Shown here one piece after another: positions 29,888-37,590 of a DNA stretch of 64,000 bases. The notes below the pieces were generated by a model, which saw only the letters and a list, made by a program, of their open reading frames with translations, ran no database searches and was not told where the DNA came from. Within the stretch, counting starts at the first letter, position 1, and the number at the start of each line of letters is the position of its first letter. This stretch comes from Flintibacter faecis (GTDB lineage Bacteria; Bacillota; Clostridia; Oscillospirales; Oscillospiraceae): contig NZ_JACOPN010000007.1 of assembly GCF_014287875.1 (NCBI RefSeq), positions 1-64,000 of the forward strand, in the 5' to 3' direction. The translations under genes were made by a program, and so were the position numbers.

Positions 29888-30163
29888 TTAGTTGGCCACG
29901 TCGAAGAAGAGCACCTCGTTTTGCTTCACATAGCCCTTTTCCCGGGCCACCCGCTCCAGCGTCTCAGGGTCATCCTTGTGCTGGATGGCGTCGGTCAGTT
30001 CCTGGTTTTTTGCCTGCTGACCGGCCACCTGCTGGGCCAGCGCGTCCCGCTGCACCTGTGTGGTCTGGATCTGCCCCCGAAGCTCCAGCAGAGTGGTGGC
30101 CATATAGATCAGCAGGGCCAAAACCACGATCTTGGTCAAAAAACCGGCGCGTTTGAACCGCAT
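29888..30163 (-). CDS. divIC: Septum formation initiator, DivIC family
   Basis: A 91-residue bitopic membrane protein. A short basic N-terminus, one membrane helix (about residues 9-26, LTKIVVLALLIYMATTLL), then a coiled coil (QIQTTQVQRDALAQQVAGQQ) and the conserved end ERVAREKGYVKQNEVLFF. It joins FtsL and DivIB in the divisome. GAGGAG lies nine bases before the ATG. Its first 194 bases are also read in another frame by the yabQ gene. Confidence 0.92.
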   Translation of the reverse strand: MRFKRAGFLTKIVVLALLIYMATTLLELRGQIQTTQVQRDALAQQVAGQQAKNQELTDAIQHKDDPETLERVAREKGYVKQNEVLFFDVAN

Positions 30164-30656
30164 CTAACAGCACTCCTCTCTCCCGGGCGGCGCGGCGGCA
30201 AGCCGTCTGCTCTGCCTCCTTCGTTTTCCGCTCTATTCTATACCATTTGCCCCAGGAAAGAAAGAGATTTTTTCTAAGTTTTCCGATTTTTTTGAAAATC
30301 TGCCAGCATTGCTTCCCCGGCCAGGCGAAAATCCCCAAAATCGCCCCGATCAGATCGGCCAGGCGATAGCCCAGCCAAAGCACCCCGGGGCTGAGCAGAC
30401 GGAAATAGAGCCCGCCCCCCATCAGGCACAGAGCCGCCCCATAGAGCCGTACCTGGCCGCCCCAGGCCGCCAGGGACCAGCGGAACAGGGCCCACACCGC
30501 CGCCAGCCAGAACAAGAGGTCCGCCGCACCCCTCAGCCAGCGCAGTTTCCCCCGCACCCGCACCACCCGCAGCAGGTCATACAGCACGCCCAGGCCGCCC
30601 CCCAGCAGCAGCCCCTGACACATGGCCCTGGCCTGCTGCATCACATCCACCGTCAT
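29970..30656 (-). CDS. yabQ: Spore cortex biosynthesis protein YabQ
   Basis: A 228-residue membrane protein. MQQARAMCQGLLLGGGLGVLYDLLRVVR is the YabQ start, and four hydrophobic segments cover residues 8-110. YabQ localises to forespore membranes and is needed for cortex formation. It overlaps yabP by four bases (ATGA). The frame then stays open across the divIC start and overlaps it by 194 bases; the last ~65 residues are arginine/glycine-rich and look like out-of-frame divIC, so the natural end may differ or a stop was lost. Confidence 0.85.
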   Translation of the reverse strand: MTVDVMQQARAMCQGLLLGGGLGVLYDLLRVVRVRGKLRWLRGAADLLFWLAAVWALFRWSLAAWGGQVRLYGAALCLMGGGLYFRLLSPGVLWLGYRLADLIGAILGIFAWPGKQCWQIFKKIGKLRKNLFLSWGKWYRIERKTKEAEQTACRRAARERGVLLDAVQTRRFFDQDRGFGPADLYGHHSAGASGADPDHTGAAGRAGPAGGRSAGKKPGTDRRHPAQG

Positions 30657-30943
30657 CCGCCCAACAGACGGCTGAACAGGCCGCCCCGGCTCTCCCGCTC
30701 CCCGTCATAGAGCAGGGCCGTCACCGTCCCCTCCACCTGCAGGTCGCCCCCGTCCAGAGACAGCTTTTCAATGTGCAGCCCCTCCCCCTGGATCTCCAGT
30801 CCGCCCTGGGCGGTGGACAGCACCACCGTGTTTTCGTCAAAGCGCTCCACCTCCTCCACGCCGGACACCGTCAGCCGGCTCCGGTCCTCCAGCACCACCC
30901 GATGGGACAACTCCGGTCCCATCCGCTCCTGGTCAAAGGCCAT
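30653..30943 (-). CDS. yabP: Sporulation protein YabP
   Basis: A 96-residue beta-rich YabP. LSHRVVLEDRSRLTVSGVEEVERFDENTV is the family core. In Bacillus it is made in the mother cell and is needed for cortex assembly. It heads the yabP-yabQ-divIC-S1 cluster and has a purine-rich ribosome site (AAAGGGGGAGAGGG). Confidence 0.92.
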   Translation of the reverse strand: MAFDQERMGPELSHRVVLEDRSRLTVSGVEEVERFDENTVVLSTAQGGLEIQGEGLHIEKLSLDGGDLQVEGTVTALLYDGERESRGGLFSRLLGG

Positions 30944-31110
30944 GTCCCTCTCCCCCTTTCCGTTGTCCCCATTTTATGGCCGCCCCGGCAGGGGTTATGC
31001 CTTTTTCCCCACAAGCGCACAGAATCGTGGAAAACGCATATGGAAATCTGCCCCGCCCTCGTGTACAATGGTCCATAGCGTGAAATTTTCCCCGAAAGGA
31101 CGATACTCTT

Positions 31111-31884
31111 ATGATAAAAGCCATGTTCTTCGACGTGGACGGCACCCTGGTCAGCTTCCGCACCCACAGGACCACCGCCGCCATGGCGGACGCGCTGGAA
31201 CAGCTTCACCGCCGGGGCATCAAGCTGTTCATCTCCACCGGGCGGCACCCCCGGATGCTGCAGTATCTCCGGGACCTGTTCCCCTTCGACGGCTGGGTGA
31301 CCATGAGCGGCCAGTTCTGCTATTGCGGCGACCAGGTCATCCACCGCAACCCCATGGACCGCCAGGCGGTGGAGGAGCTGGTGTCCGCTGCGGCCAGCAA
31401 CGCCTTCTCCTGCATCTTTCTGGAGGGTCATGACATCTACATCAACTATGCCAACGAGCAGACCCATGAATTTATGAAGGACCTGTACCTCCCCCTGCCC
31501 CCCGTTCAGGACCCCCGCCGCGCCTTGGACGGCGAGCTGTACCAGGCCATCACCTTCCTGTCGAAGGAGAACGAACACCTGCTGCTGGACCGGGCTCCCC
31601 ACCTGAAGACCACCCGGTGGCACCCAACCTTCCTGGATGTCATCCCCGCCACTGGAGGCAAGGACAAGGGCATGGATGCCATGCTCGCCCACTTCGGCCT
31701 GACCCCGGCAGAGGCCATGGCCTTTGGCGACGGAGAGAACGACCTGACCATGCTGTGCCACGCGGGGATCGGCGTGGCCATGGGCTCGGCCAGTGACTTT
31801 GTCAAGGCCCGGGCCGACTATACCACCGGCACAGTGGACGAGGACGGCGTGCTCTCCGCCCTGCGGCACTTTGAATTGCTGTAA
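31111..31884 (+). CDS. HAD-superfamily phosphatase, Cof type
   Basis: A 257-residue HAD IIB (Cof) hydrolase. Motif I is FFDVDGTLVSF at residues 7-17 with the nucleophile and acid aspartates. A lysine (KGMDAM) and GDGENDLTML supply motifs III and IV. Such enzymes dephosphorylate sugar phosphates, FMN or PLP precursors; the substrate is not readable. AAAGGA precedes the ATG. Confidence 0.92.
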   Translation: MIKAMFFDVDGTLVSFRTHRTTAAMADALEQLHRRGIKLFISTGRHPRMLQYLRDLFPFDGWVTMSGQFCYCGDQVIHRNPMDRQAVEELVSAAASNAFSCIFLEGHDIYINYANEQTHEFMKDLYLPLPPVQDPRRALDGELYQAITFLSKENEHLLLDRAPHLKTTRWHPTFLDVIPATGGKDKGMDAMLAHFGLTPAEAMAFGDGENDLTMLCHAGIGVAMGSASDFVKARADYTTGTVDEDGVLSALRHFELL

Positions 31885-32006
31885 CGCCCCCTTTTTGCAC
31901 ATTTTACAATTTCCTGTGGAATTTCTCCCGGCACGGGTGTACAATAAGGCCAAGAAGAAGACCCAGAAGCCCCGCATACTTCAATCCATGTACGGGAGGG
32001 ACCACT

Positions 32007-33608
32007 ATGAAACTTACATTCTTCGGCGCGGCCCACGCCGTCACCGGCAGCTGTCACTGTCTGGAGGTCAACGGACGGAAGCTCCTCATCGACTGCGGTC
32101 TGCAGCAGGGCCAGGACGAGCACGACGACAACGCCCTGGACTTTGCCCCCGGCTATATCGACTATGTGCTGGTGACCCACGCCCACATCGACCACACCGG
32201 CCGGCTGCCCCTGCTGGCCAAGCAGGGCTTTAACGGCCGCATTCTCACCACCCGCCTCACCGGGCAGCTCATGTCCATCATGCTGCGGGACTCCGCCCAC
32301 ATCCAGGAGGGGGATGCCCAGTGGAAAAACCAGAAGGGCGAGCGCGCCGGCCTGCCCCCGGTGGAGCCTCTCTACACCCTGGACGATGCCGAGGCTGTCC
32401 TCCAGCAGGTGGACACCTGCGAATATGGCGAGATGGTGGACCTGTGCGAGGGAGTCCAGGTGCGCTTCAACGACGCGGGCCATCTGCTGGGCTCTGCGGA
32501 GATCGAGCTGTGGTGTACGGAAAACGGCGTGACCAAAAAGCTGGTTTTCTCCGGCGACCTGGGCAACGTGGACCAGCCCATCATCCGGGACCCCTCCTAT
32601 CTGCAGGAGGCGGACTATGTCATCATGGAGTCCACCTATGGCGACCGGGACCACGAGCCGCCGGAGAGCTATACCGGTGCCCTGGCCCAGCTCATTGACG
32701 AGGTGTTTTCCAAGGGGGGCAACATCATCATCCCCTCCTTCGCCGTGGGCCGCACCCAGGAGCTGCTGTACTTCCTGCGGGAGATCAAGGACAAGCACAT
32801 GGTCAAGTCGGTGCCCAACTTCACCGTCTGCGTGGACAGCCCCCTGGCCGCCGAAGCCACCCGTATCTACGCCGGGAACCTCCACGGCTATCTGGACGAG
32901 GAGGCCATCGCCGTGCTGCAGAGCGGCAGCGACCTGTTCACCTTCCCCGGCCTGACCCTCACCCAGTCTACCGAGGAGTCCAAGGCCCTGAACGCTGACA
33001 AGACTCCCAAGATCATCCTGTCCGCCTCCGGCATGTGCGACGCGGGCCGCATCCGCCACCACCTAAAGCACAACCTGTGGCGGCCGGAGTGCGCCGTGGT
33101 CTTTGTGGGCTATCAGGCGGAGGGCACCCTGGGCCGCCGCCTGCTGGAGGGGGCCAAGACCGTCAAGCTCTTCGGCGAGGAGATCGCCGTCCGGGCCCGC
33201 ATCGTCAACTTCAAGGGCCTGTCCTCCCACGCCGACCGGAGCCATCTGCTGTCCTGGGTGAAGCGCTTCTCCCCCAAGCCCCAGCAGGTCTTTGTGGTCC
33301 ATGGGGACAGCCCCATCACCGAGCTGTTCGCCAAGACCCTGAACGACGAGCTGGGCATCCCCGCCCACGCCCCCCTGTATGAGGAGGTCTATGACCTGAC
33401 GGAGAACCGCCTGCTGGCCCCCGGCGTGGTGCTGGAGCGCAAGCCCCGTCCCGCCGGTGCCTCTGCCGCCTCCCCCGCCTATGTGCGGCTGCAGGATGTA
33501 TCCAAGCAGCTGGAGCTGCTCATCAGCCGCAGCCGGGGCCGCCCCAACAAGGACCTGGCCAAACTGGCCGACCAGATCCGTCAGGTCATGGAGAAGTGGG
33601 ACGCATAA
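32007..33608 (+). CDS. MBL-fold beta-CASP RNA-processing nuclease
   Basis: A 533-residue metallo-beta-lactamase protein of the CPSF-like beta-CASP group, expected to be an RNA endo- or exonuclease. The zinc motif THAHIDHTGRLP, the later H and D ligands (FNDAGHLLGSAE, FSGDLGN), the beta-CASP core (ASGMCDAGRIRHHLK) and the RMMBL end (KGLSSHADRSHLLSW) are intact. A proline/alanine linker and a C-terminal helical segment follow from residue 475. AGGGAGG precedes the ATG. Confidence 0.92.
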   Translation: MKLTFFGAAHAVTGSCHCLEVNGRKLLIDCGLQQGQDEHDDNALDFAPGYIDYVLVTHAHIDHTGRLPLLAKQGFNGRILTTRLTGQLMSIMLRDSAHIQEGDAQWKNQKGERAGLPPVEPLYTLDDAEAVLQQVDTCEYGEMVDLCEGVQVRFNDAGHLLGSAEIELWCTENGVTKKLVFSGDLGNVDQPIIRDPSYLQEADYVIMESTYGDRDHEPPESYTGALAQLIDEVFSKGGNIIIPSFAVGRTQELLYFLREIKDKHMVKSVPNFTVCVDSPLAAEATRIYAGNLHGYLDEEAIAVLQSGSDLFTFPGLTLTQSTEESKALNADKTPKIILSASGMCDAGRIRHHLKHNLWRPECAVVFVGYQAEGTLGRRLLEGAKTVKLFGEEIAVRARIVNFKGLSSHADRSHLLSWVKRFSPKPQQVFVVHGDSPITELFAKTLNDELGIPAHAPLYEEVYDLTENRLLAPGVVLERKPRPAGASAASPAYVRLQDVSKQLELLISRSRGRPNKDLAKLADQIRQVMEKWDA

Positions 33609-33621
33609 ACTCAATTTCACC

Positions 33622-33651
33622 CTGGGGCCGCCCAAACGGGCGGCCCCCACT
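33622..33651 (+). terminator. Hairpin after the beta-CASP gene
   Basis: GGGGCCGCCC-AAAC-GGGCGGCCCC. A very stable stem without a T-run, so termination is likely only partial and the next gene may be co-transcribed. Confidence 0.5.
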
Positions 33652-33681
33652 CTGTCATCACACATTACATCGGAGGAACCC

Positions 33682-34650
33682 ATGGAAATCGACCGCAAAG
33701 AACTCAAGCGCCGGGCCCGGGCGGATATGGGCGCGGCCCAGCCCCCCTTCTGGGCGGTGCTGCTGGCCTATCTTCTGCTGACCACCGGGGTCAGCGACCT
33801 GCTCTATCTGGTCCCCCTCCCCGGGGGCGATGCCATCCCCACCACATCCATCTTTCTGTCCGTACTCATCTCCCTCTATCTGTGTGTGATGAGCTTTGGC
33901 CTGGACCTGTGGTCCCTGTGGACCACCCGGCACCTGGACCCCGGCGTGAACGCCCTGTTCCAGGGCTTCTCCATAGCAGGGCGGGTCATCTGGCTGAACA
34001 TCTGTGTGGCCCTGCAGATCACCGTCCGCCTCTTCCCCGCCGTCATTGCCCTGGTGCTGTTCTATTTTCTCCTGTCCCCCCTGCTGCTCTCCGCCCCGGT
34101 GGCCCTCATCTGCTGCACCATCCCGGTGATGTTCGCCCTGTACTACAACATCGTCCTGCGCTATGCCCTGGCCCCCTATCTCCTGGCCGACCGCCCGGAC
34201 GACGGGGCAGGGCTGGCCATCCGCCGCAGCATGGAGCTGATGCGGGGCTGGAAGTGGGAGCTGTTCAAGCTGGACTTCTCTTTTATCGGCTGGCTCATCC
34301 TGCTGGAAGTGCTGCGCCTGCTGGCCTCCTGTGCCGCTCTGGCGGGCAGCGGATTTTTCGCCCTGCTGACCCAGCTGCCCGCCGCCGATCTGCCCAGGCT
34401 GATCCCCGGCTATGTGGTCTGGCTCAACGACTTCTCCGGCACCCTGGGCTCCTTCTCCGATACCCAGGTACAGCTGTTCACCCTCTTCTCCCAGGTGGGA
34501 GAGGGTACGTTCGCCTCCCTCCTGGGCGACCTGTTCTCCCTGCCCCTGCTGCTGTGGCTCACCCCCTACCGCAAGGTGGCCCGGGCCGCCTTCTACGATG
34601 CCCGCCAGGCCATGCCCGAGCCCAATACCCAGGACCTTCCGCCGCTCTGA
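33682..34650 (+). CDS. DUF975 family integral membrane protein
   Basis: A 322-residue membrane protein starting MEIDRKELKRRARADM, then a hydrophobic segment AVLLAYLLLTTGVSDLLYLV. The charged-helix-plus-membrane start is typical of DUF975. About six membrane segments follow; the function of the family is unknown. GGAGGAA precedes the ATG at 33682. An open frame continues upstream into the previous gene but has no ribosome site. Confidence 0.8.
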   Translation: MEIDRKELKRRARADMGAAQPPFWAVLLAYLLLTTGVSDLLYLVPLPGGDAIPTTSIFLSVLISLYLCVMSFGLDLWSLWTTRHLDPGVNALFQGFSIAGRVIWLNICVALQITVRLFPAVIALVLFYFLLSPLLLSAPVALICCTIPVMFALYYNIVLRYALAPYLLADRPDDGAGLAIRRSMELMRGWKWELFKLDFSFIGWLILLEVLRLLASCAALAGSGFFALLTQLPAADLPRLIPGYVVWLNDFSGTLGSFSDTQVQLFTLFSQVGEGTFASLLGDLFSLPLLLWLTPYRKVARAAFYDARQAMPEPNTQDLPPL

Positions 34651-34676
34651 AGTTAGAAAACAGGAGGTGCAGAATC

Positions 34677-34922
34677 GTGGGGGACAAAACGATTTATGTT
34701 GTGGCAAAGGTCTTTGACCGGCAGGGCTGCCTTGCCTATCGCTGCAAAACCGCCCGCGAGGCCAGATGCCTGCCCGGTACACTGGAATCGCTCCGGGCCG
34801 AGGGTGTGCAGATCGTCATTCTGGACAGTCCCGACCTGTACTCTGAATATGCGCCCTATCAGTATGTCGAGGACATGAAGGAATTCATTGACATGGTCTG
34901 TGCGTTGAACCGTGTTGCGTAA
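34677..34922 (+). CDS. Small conserved-looking protein, 81 residues
   Basis: I do not recognise this gene. It starts at GTG with a perfect AGGAGGT about eight bases upstream and encodes a soluble 81-residue protein (VGDKTIYVVAKVFDRQGCLAYRC at the start, PYQYVEDMKEFIDMVCALN at the end). It has an alternating beta/alpha pattern that could form a small alpha/beta fold. It lies 26 bases after the DUF975 gene and ends at a good terminator just before lexA. Confidence 0.72.
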   Translation: MGDKTIYVVAKVFDRQGCLAYRCKTAREARCLPGTLESLRAEGVQIVILDSPDLYSEYAPYQYVEDMKEFIDMVCALNRVA

Positions 34923-34935
34923 GAAAAATTCGTGC

Positions 34936-34970
34936 AGCGGTCAGCGGCTTCGTGCCGTTGGCCGCTTTTT
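34936..34970 (+). terminator. Terminator before lexA
   Basis: AGCGGTCAGCGGC pairs with GCCGTTGGCCGCT, then TTTTT. Ends the DUF975-small protein transcript. Confidence 0.85.
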
Positions 34971-34989
34971 CCTGCACAGTGGTCCATCT

Positions 34990-35003
34990 CAAACGTCCGT
35001 TTG
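34990..35003 (+). promoter_or_regulatory. LexA (SOS) box
   Basis: The inverted repeat CAAAC-GTCC-GTTTG overlaps the -35 of the lexA promoter. It fits the Gram-positive LexA consensus (CGAAC-N4-GTTYG) except for one base in the left arm, and its position predicts autorepression. Confidence 0.75.
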
Positions 35004-35029
35004 ACAACCGTACATATGTATGATACACT
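35001..35029 (+). promoter_or_regulatory. Promoter of lexA
   Basis: TTGACA (35001-35006), 17-base spacer, TACACT (35024-35029). The spacer holds a second palindrome, TACATATGTA, which may be another regulatory half. Confidence 0.8.
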
Positions 35030-35071
35030 GAGTTTAACATCACGATCCCTTGTGGAAAGGAGCGCTGCCTG

Positions 35072-35689
35072 ATGGTCAAGCTCACCCCGAAGCAGCAGCA
35101 GATCTATGACTATATCCTCTCCTTCACCGCCCAGCACGGCTATCCCCCCTCGGTGCGGGAGATTGGTGCGGCGGTGGGGCTGAAGTCCCCCTCCACCGTC
35201 CACTTTCACATGAAGGGGCTGGAGGAGGCCGGCGTCATCGTCAAGGCCGAGGGCAAGACCCGGGCCATCTCCATCCCCGCCATGCCCCTGGGGGCAGTGG
35301 CCGAGGAGACCGACCCCAGAGAGAACCAGATCCCCATCCTGGGCAACGTGGCCGCCGGGGCCCCCATTCTGGCCGAGGAGTGCATCGAGGACTACCTCAC
35401 CTTCGACACCCAGGGCATGTCCGGGGAGCACTTTGCCCTGCGGGTGCGGGGGGAGTCTATGCTGGGTGCCGGCATCCTGCCCGGCGACCTGGTAGTGGTC
35501 CACCGGCAGCAGGATGCCTATAACGGTGAGATCGTGGTGGCCCTGTTCGAGGACGAGGCCACCGTGAAGACCCTCTCCCGCCGGGGCGGGCACACCTGGC
35601 TGCTGCCCGAAAACCCGGACTATGACCCCATCGACGGCGACCTGGCCGACATCATCGGCAGGGTGGTGGCGGTGGTCCGGCGGTATTAA
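35072..35689 (+). CDS. lexA: LexA repressor
   Basis: A 205-residue LexA, the SOS repressor that self-cleaves when RecA is activated. The N-terminal winged helix (MVKLTPKQQQIYDYILSF, PPSVREIGAAVGLKSPSTV) precedes the cleavage site AG in GNVAAGAPI. The S24 peptidase domain follows with RGESMLGAGI (nucleophile Ser) and the Lys in EDEATVKTL. Preceded by GGAGC and its own SOS box. Its last 38 bases overlap the converging membrane-protein gene. Confidence 0.96.
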   Translation: MVKLTPKQQQIYDYILSFTAQHGYPPSVREIGAAVGLKSPSTVHFHMKGLEEAGVIVKAEGKTRAISIPAMPLGAVAEETDPRENQIPILGNVAAGAPILAEECIEDYLTFDTQGMSGEHFALRVRGESMLGAGILPGDLVVVHRQQDAYNGEIVVALFEDEATVKTLSRRGGHTWLLPENPDYDPIDGDLADIIGRVVAVVRRY

Positions 35690-36200
35690 ACTGCCAGCCG
35701 AGACAGGCCCGGTCCCCTGTGTGCCGTAAAAGCGCCGCGGATAACAGCAGGTCCGACCCCACCGCCGCGGCGGCCCAGCCCGTGACGATGGCGGGGATAC
35801 CCCCTAAGATCGGCCCCATCACCGGCTCCACCCCATAGACAAGCCCCATGGCCAGCGCCCCCCAGGCCAGGGAGAAGGGCAGACACACCCGTCCCCTTAT
35901 GTTTCCGGGCAGACCGGCATAGTCCCAGAACTGCACCCCCAGCCCCCGCTGACACAGGGCCGCCCAGGCGTACTCCACCCCCGTGGCCGTCAGGCCCCCC
36001 AGCAGAAACAGGGCCCAGGGCCGCCCCTGCACCCAGCTGGGCAGGGCCAGAATAGCCAGCGCCCCCGCCCCATACACCGGACACAGGGGCAGCACCCGCA
36101 GGCACTTCCGGCTCCCCCCGCCTCCGGTGAGCCGGGCATAGGCCGTCTCCAGCAGAAAACCGCAAAAGCTGTACCACACAAAATTCCAAAACCAAACCAC
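35652..36200 (-). CDS. CmpB-family membrane protein (putative ABC transporter type IV)
   Basis: A 182-residue integral membrane protein with about five membrane segments and the family start FWNFVWYSFCGFLLETAYARL. This matches the CmpB/putative type IV ABC permease family, whose function is unproven. The start is a GTG at 36200 with GGAGGGG seven bases upstream; open sequence further upstream has no ribosome site. It overlaps the end of lexA by 38 bases, tail to tail. Confidence 0.8.
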   Translation of the reverse strand: MVWFWNFVWYSFCGFLLETAYARLTGGGGSRKCLRVLPLCPVYGAGALAILALPSWVQGRPWALFLLGGLTATGVEYAWAALCQRGLGVQFWDYAGLPGNIRGRVCLPFSLAWGALAMGLVYGVEPVMGPILGGIPAIVTGWAAAAVGSDLLLSAALLRHTGDRACLGWQFNTAGPPPPPCR

Positions 36201-36270
36201 GAATGAACCCCTCCGTTCTCCCCCTCTAGGGTCGCCGAACAGGCCGGGTTTCATTCGTTTCTTTTCGTTC

Positions 36271-36299
36271 TTGCAACCTATCGCCTTTTGTGGTAAGAT
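36271..36299 (+). promoter_or_regulatory. Promoter of pyrB
   Basis: TTGCAA (36271-36276), 17-base spacer, TAAGAT (36294-36299). It lies 57 bases before pyrB. Confidence 0.6.
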
Positions 36300-36355
36300 A
36301 GCCCGATGGAAACCCCGGTTTCTGAAAACAAAGATAAGGTTGGGAGTGGCGTTCA

Positions 36356-37423
36356 ATGCGGCATTTAATTGATTTTGGTGATCTGCCCCGCCAGGAGTGG
36401 GACAGCCTGTACCACCGGGCCAGTGAGATCATAGATGCACCGGAAAAATTCATTGACGTATGTCGGGGCAAGGTGTCTGCCAACCTGTTTTACGAGCCCT
36501 CCACCCGCACCAACTTCTCCTTTCAAACGGCCATGCTCCGTCTGGGCGGCTCGGTATTCGGCTTTGCCGACCCCAATTCCTCCTCTGTGTCCAAGGGAGA
36601 GACGTTGAAGGACACCATCAAGATCGTCTCCAACTATGCCGATGTCATCGTGATGCGCACCCCCTGGGAGGGCGCAGCCAAGGCCGCCTCCCTCTATTCC
36701 AACGTGCCCGTGGTCAATGCCGGCGACGGCGGCCACATGCACCCCACCCAGACCATGGCCGACCTGACTACCATCACCCGCCTGCGGGGCAAAGTAGACG
36801 ACCTGTCCATCGGCCTGTGCGGCGACCTGAAAAACGGCCGCACTGTCCACTCCCTCATCAAAGCCCTGGCCAAGTTCCAGAACATCACCTTCTTCCTCAT
36901 CTCCCCCCGGGAGCTGGCAGTACCCGACTATGTCCGCACCTTCATGCGGGAGAACAACATGCGCTTTACCGAGGTCACCGGTCTGGAGGCCGTGATGCCC
37001 CAGCTGGACGTACTGTATATGACCCGCATCCAGAAGGAGCGCTTTGTGGACCCGGTGGAGTATGAGCGCAACAAGGGCATCTATGTCCTCACCCGTCGAA
37101 AGCTGGACCGGGCCAAGCCCGACATGCTCATCCTCCACCCCCTGCCCCGTGTGGATGAGATCACCGTGGACGTGGACGACGACCCCCGGGCCGTCTTTTT
37201 CCAGCAGGCCCGCTTCGGCATGTTCGCCCGCATGGCCCTGTTGGAGCACCTGGCCACCCAGCCCCGGTGGGAGGACCGGGATCTCCCCCCCGTGGAGATC
37301 GGCACCAAGCCCGTTTGCACCAACCCCCGCTGCATCACCCAGACCCAGCACTATCTGCCCCCCCTGGTCAAAAAGATCGGCGGCGTGGACTGCTGCGGCT
37401 TCTGCGACGCGGCCCTGCGATAA
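36356..37423 (+). CDS. pyrB: Aspartate carbamoyltransferase with C-terminal zinc-ribbon extension
   Basis: A 355-residue ATCase catalytic chain, which joins carbamoyl phosphate and aspartate in pyrimidine synthesis. YEPSTRTNFSF binds carbamoyl phosphate, and HPTQTMADL and HPLPRVDEI are conserved. The enzyme body ends near residue 305. The tail adds C321, C326, C347 and C350 (C-x4-C-x20-C-x2-C), like the zinc domain of the regulatory chain PyrI, but with no room for the PyrI nucleotide-binding domain. No separate pyrI or other pyr gene is adjacent. Confidence 0.94.
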   Translation: MRHLIDFGDLPRQEWDSLYHRASEIIDAPEKFIDVCRGKVSANLFYEPSTRTNFSFQTAMLRLGGSVFGFADPNSSSVSKGETLKDTIKIVSNYADVIVMRTPWEGAAKAASLYSNVPVVNAGDGGHMHPTQTMADLTTITRLRGKVDDLSIGLCGDLKNGRTVHSLIKALAKFQNITFFLISPRELAVPDYVRTFMRENNMRFTEVTGLEAVMPQLDVLYMTRIQKERFVDPVEYERNKGIYVLTRRKLDRAKPDMLILHPLPRVDEITVDVDDDPRAVFFQQARFGMFARMALLEHLATQPRWEDRDLPPVEIGTKPVCTNPRCITQTQHYLPPLVKKIGGVDCCGFCDAALR

Positions 37424-37434
37424 AGATACAGATC

Positions 37435-37473
37435 AGCCCTCAAAAGACGCGCCTGTCTTTCGAGGGCTTTTTT
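37435..37473 (+). terminator. Terminator after pyrB
   Basis: AGCCCTCRAAAGAC-type stem (AGCCCTC with GAGGGCT, inner AAAGAC with GTCTTT), followed by TTTTTT. Confidence 0.9.
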
Positions 37474-37590
37474 CTTTCCGTCTGTAAAGAAAAATTTTAT
37501 CTCAACCGGGAACATTTTTCCTTCCCCTGCGTCTATACCGGTGAACACAAAAAAGTGCGGCCAGTGCCGCAGGAAAAGGAGCCGATACCT

